This document shows positions 33,024 through 34,231 of a DNA stretch of 34,231 bases, piece after piece. Where the stretch lies: NCBI GenBank assembly GCA_001657295.1, contig LYSW01000032.1:1-34231 (forward strand). The letters are read 5' to 3'. The notes beneath the pieces are model-generated. The model searched no databases. It worked only from the letters and a program-made list of their open reading frames with translations, and was not told the DNA's origin. Positions within the stretch are counted from its first letter, which is position 1. Every line of letters starts with the position of its first letter. This stretch comes from Oceanicaulis sp. BBD 1991-10 (GTDB lineage: Bacteria; Pseudomonadota; Alphaproteobacteria; Caulobacterales; Maricaulaceae). A program made the position numbers and the translations under genes.

Positions 33024-34058
33024 ATGAAAGCGCTTGTCAAAGCCAAGGCGGAAGAAGGTCTTTGGATGCAGGAGGTCGACCGGCCGGAGATCGGCCCGGA
33101 CGACGTATTGATCCGCGTTCACATGACCGCCATCTGCGGCACCGATATTCACATCTACAATTGGGATGACTGGGCGCAGAAGAACGTGCCCACGCCCATG
33201 GTGGTCGGCCATGAGTTCGGCGGCGTCGTCGAGGCGGTCGGCGGAGAGGTCTCGCGCATCAAGCCGGGCATGCGGGTGTCCGGCGAGGGCCATGTCGTCG
33301 GCGAGAAATCCCGGGCGGTGAGGGCGGGGCGCTTTCACCTCGATCCCGACACCAAAGGTATCGGCGTGAACATGCCCGGCGCTTTTGCGGAATATCTTCG
33401 CATTCCCGCCTTTAATGTCGTGCCGCTGCCGGACGATGTCGCGATGGAGCAGGCGGCCTTTCTGGATCCGCTGGGCAACGCGGTGCACACCGCGACCGCG
33501 TTCGACTTGGTCGGTGAGGACGTGCTGATCACCGGCGCGGGTCCGATCGGCATCATGGCGGCGGCGGTGGCGCGCCATTGCGGCGCCCGCCATGTGGTCG
33601 TCACCGACATCAATCCGGACCGGCTCAAGCTGCTGGTTCAAGTCGCGCCGAACGCCATCCCGGTCAACACGCTGGAAGAAGACCTGCGCGACATCATGGG
33701 CCATCTGAAAATGACCGAGGGCTTCGATGTCGGACTGGAGATGAGCGGAGCGGAGCCCGCCTTCAATCAAATGGTCGAACATCTGGTGATGGGCGGCAAG
33801 ATCGCCATGCTCGGCCTGCCCGCCAGACCGTTCAATCTGGACATGGGCTCGCTGATCATGCGCGGGATCACCTTCAAGGGCATTTACGGCCGGGAGATGT
33901 TCGACACCTGGCACAAGATGCTGGCGATGCTTCAGTCGGGCCTGGATGTGTCTAAGCTGATCACGCATCGGCTTCCCGCGTCGGAATTCCAGACCGGGTT
34001 CGACGCCATGCGATCGGGCAAAGCCGGTAAGGTGATCTTGGATTGGCGCGACGCTTAG
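33024..34058 (+). CDS. tdh: L-threonine 3-dehydrogenase lacking the structural zinc cysteines
   Basis: A 344-residue medium-chain dehydrogenase oxidising threonine to 2-amino-3-oxobutyrate, the substrate of Kbl. It aligns without gaps over its first 110 residues to E. coli Tdh as I recall it. The catalytic zinc ligands are present (Cys38 in AICGTDIHIYN; His63-Glu64 in VVGHEFGG), as are FLDPLGNAVHTA, the NAD motif VLITGAGPIGIMAAAVA, GFDVGLEMSG, and GIYGREMFDTWHKML. The four structural-zinc cysteines at 93, 96, 99 and 107 are replaced by Gly, Ser, Val and Asp (GHVVGEKSRAVRAGRFHLD). The fold is probably stabilised another way. ATG 33024 has a purine-rich GGGAGTGCAATC ahead. The assignment to Tdh is strong from identity and the kbl neighbour. 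Confidence 0.93.
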   Translation: MKALVKAKAEEGLWMQEVDRPEIGPDDVLIRVHMTAICGTDIHIYNWDDWAQKNVPTPMVVGHEFGGVVEAVGGEVSRIKPGMRVSGEGHVVGEKSRAVRAGRFHLDPDTKGIGVNMPGAFAEYLRIPAFNVVPLPDDVAMEQAAFLDPLGNAVHTATAFDLVGEDVLITGAGPIGIMAAAVARHCGARHVVVTDINPDRLKLLVQVAPNAIPVNTLEEDLRDIMGHLKMTEGFDVGLEMSGAEPAFNQMVEHLVMGGKIAMLGLPARPFNLDMGSLIMRGITFKGIYGREMFDTWHKMLAMLQSGLDVSKLITHRLPASEFQTGFDAMRSGKAGKVILDWRDA

Positions 34059-34086
34059 GGCGGCGGAAATGCACGGTAGACGCGCA

Positions 34087-34231
34087 ATGACCCACGACAC
34101 GCTTCCGCTTGATTTCACCGAACTGCCCGAGGCTGAAATGCGCGCCAGGGTCCAGGCCTTCTTAGAAACGATGAAGGCCCGGCGCACGATCCGCGACTTC
34201 TCCGACCGCGACGTGCCGCGCGATCTGATCG
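34087..34231 (+). CDS. Nitroreductase family protein, N-terminal part (runs off the window)
   Basis: The first 48 codons are visible, ending at the window edge. The protein reads through FLETMKARRTIRDFSDRDVP, the typical 'RRTIRDFSDRPVP' start of FMN-dependent nitroreductases, in which these arginines and the serine contact FMN. An in-frame ATG at 34069 could be the start instead of 34087; neither has a strong ribosome site. It follows tdh by 28 bases (10 if ATG 34069 is the start) and may belong to the same transcript. The substrate is unknown. Confidence 0.75.
   Translation, partial: MTHDTLPLDFTELPEAEMRARVQAFLETMKARRTIRDFSDRDVPRDLI

Noticed and set aside
32982-34187. 401-codon minus-strand open frame opposite tdh
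   Set aside because: It is antisense to a clear threonine dehydrogenase gene and has shadow-like composition.

Overview
The window is a G+C-rich, densely packed bacterial chromosome segment. The gene set suggests an alphaproteobacterium of the Caulobacterales/Maricaulales type. The clues are a holdfast-like polysaccharide export cluster (hfsD/A/B/C-like), two TonB-dependent receptors with associated hydrolases, a Spinster-type MFS carrier and many GTG or ATGA-overlap starts. No rRNA, tRNA, insertion sequence or CRISPR array was seen, and no gene-free stretch exceeds 300 bases. The taxonomic call is an inference from gene content.

Layout. (1) 1-3467: the start of a class-3 lipase (-), a frameshifted 2-oxoglutarate/Fe(II) oxygenase (-), an unknown protein with two membrane spans (+) and a small SEL1-like protein (+). 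(2) 3501-7806: a polysaccharide export locus, with an outer-membrane lipoprotein (-) divergent from a polysaccharide co-polymerase, a P-loop protein lacking its P-loop lysine, and a Wzy/O-antigen-ligase membrane protein (+). (3) 7815-16656: a membrane-anchored alpha/beta hydrolase (-), then an uptake-and-activation locus. That locus has a TetR repressor translationally coupled to a second alpha/beta hydrolase (-), divergent from a TonB receptor, an MFS carrier and an acyl-CoA synthetase (+). A perfect 12-bp palindrome sits in the spacer of the receptor promoter. A DJ-1/PfpI-like gene converges at the end. (4) 16856-23312: a compact histidine operon, trpR-like regulator-hisG-hisD-hisB(fusion)-hisH-hisA-hisF-hisIE, with overlapping or nearly touching genes and a palindrome over the promoter. 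(5) 23322-30999: an M14 peptidase (-) divergent from a second TonB receptor, a class-C-type serine hydrolase and a ThDP enzyme (+). (6) 31158-34231: threonine catabolism, kbl - small membrane protein - tdh, then the start of a nitroreductase.

The most unusual part is the histidine operon. Its gene order, long-form HisG, fused HisIE and the sequence character of HisA and HisF resemble the enteric/Bacteroidetes type rather than the usual alphaproteobacterial type. HisB carries an extra N-terminal domain of about 210 residues, at the exact place where hisC sits in such operons. That domain reads like a shrunken aminotransferase without its PLP lysine. No intact hisC and no histidinol-phosphatase gene is present in the operon. 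Also notable are a threonine dehydrogenase that has lost all four structural-zinc cysteines and a regulator/operator arrangement ahead of the his genes.
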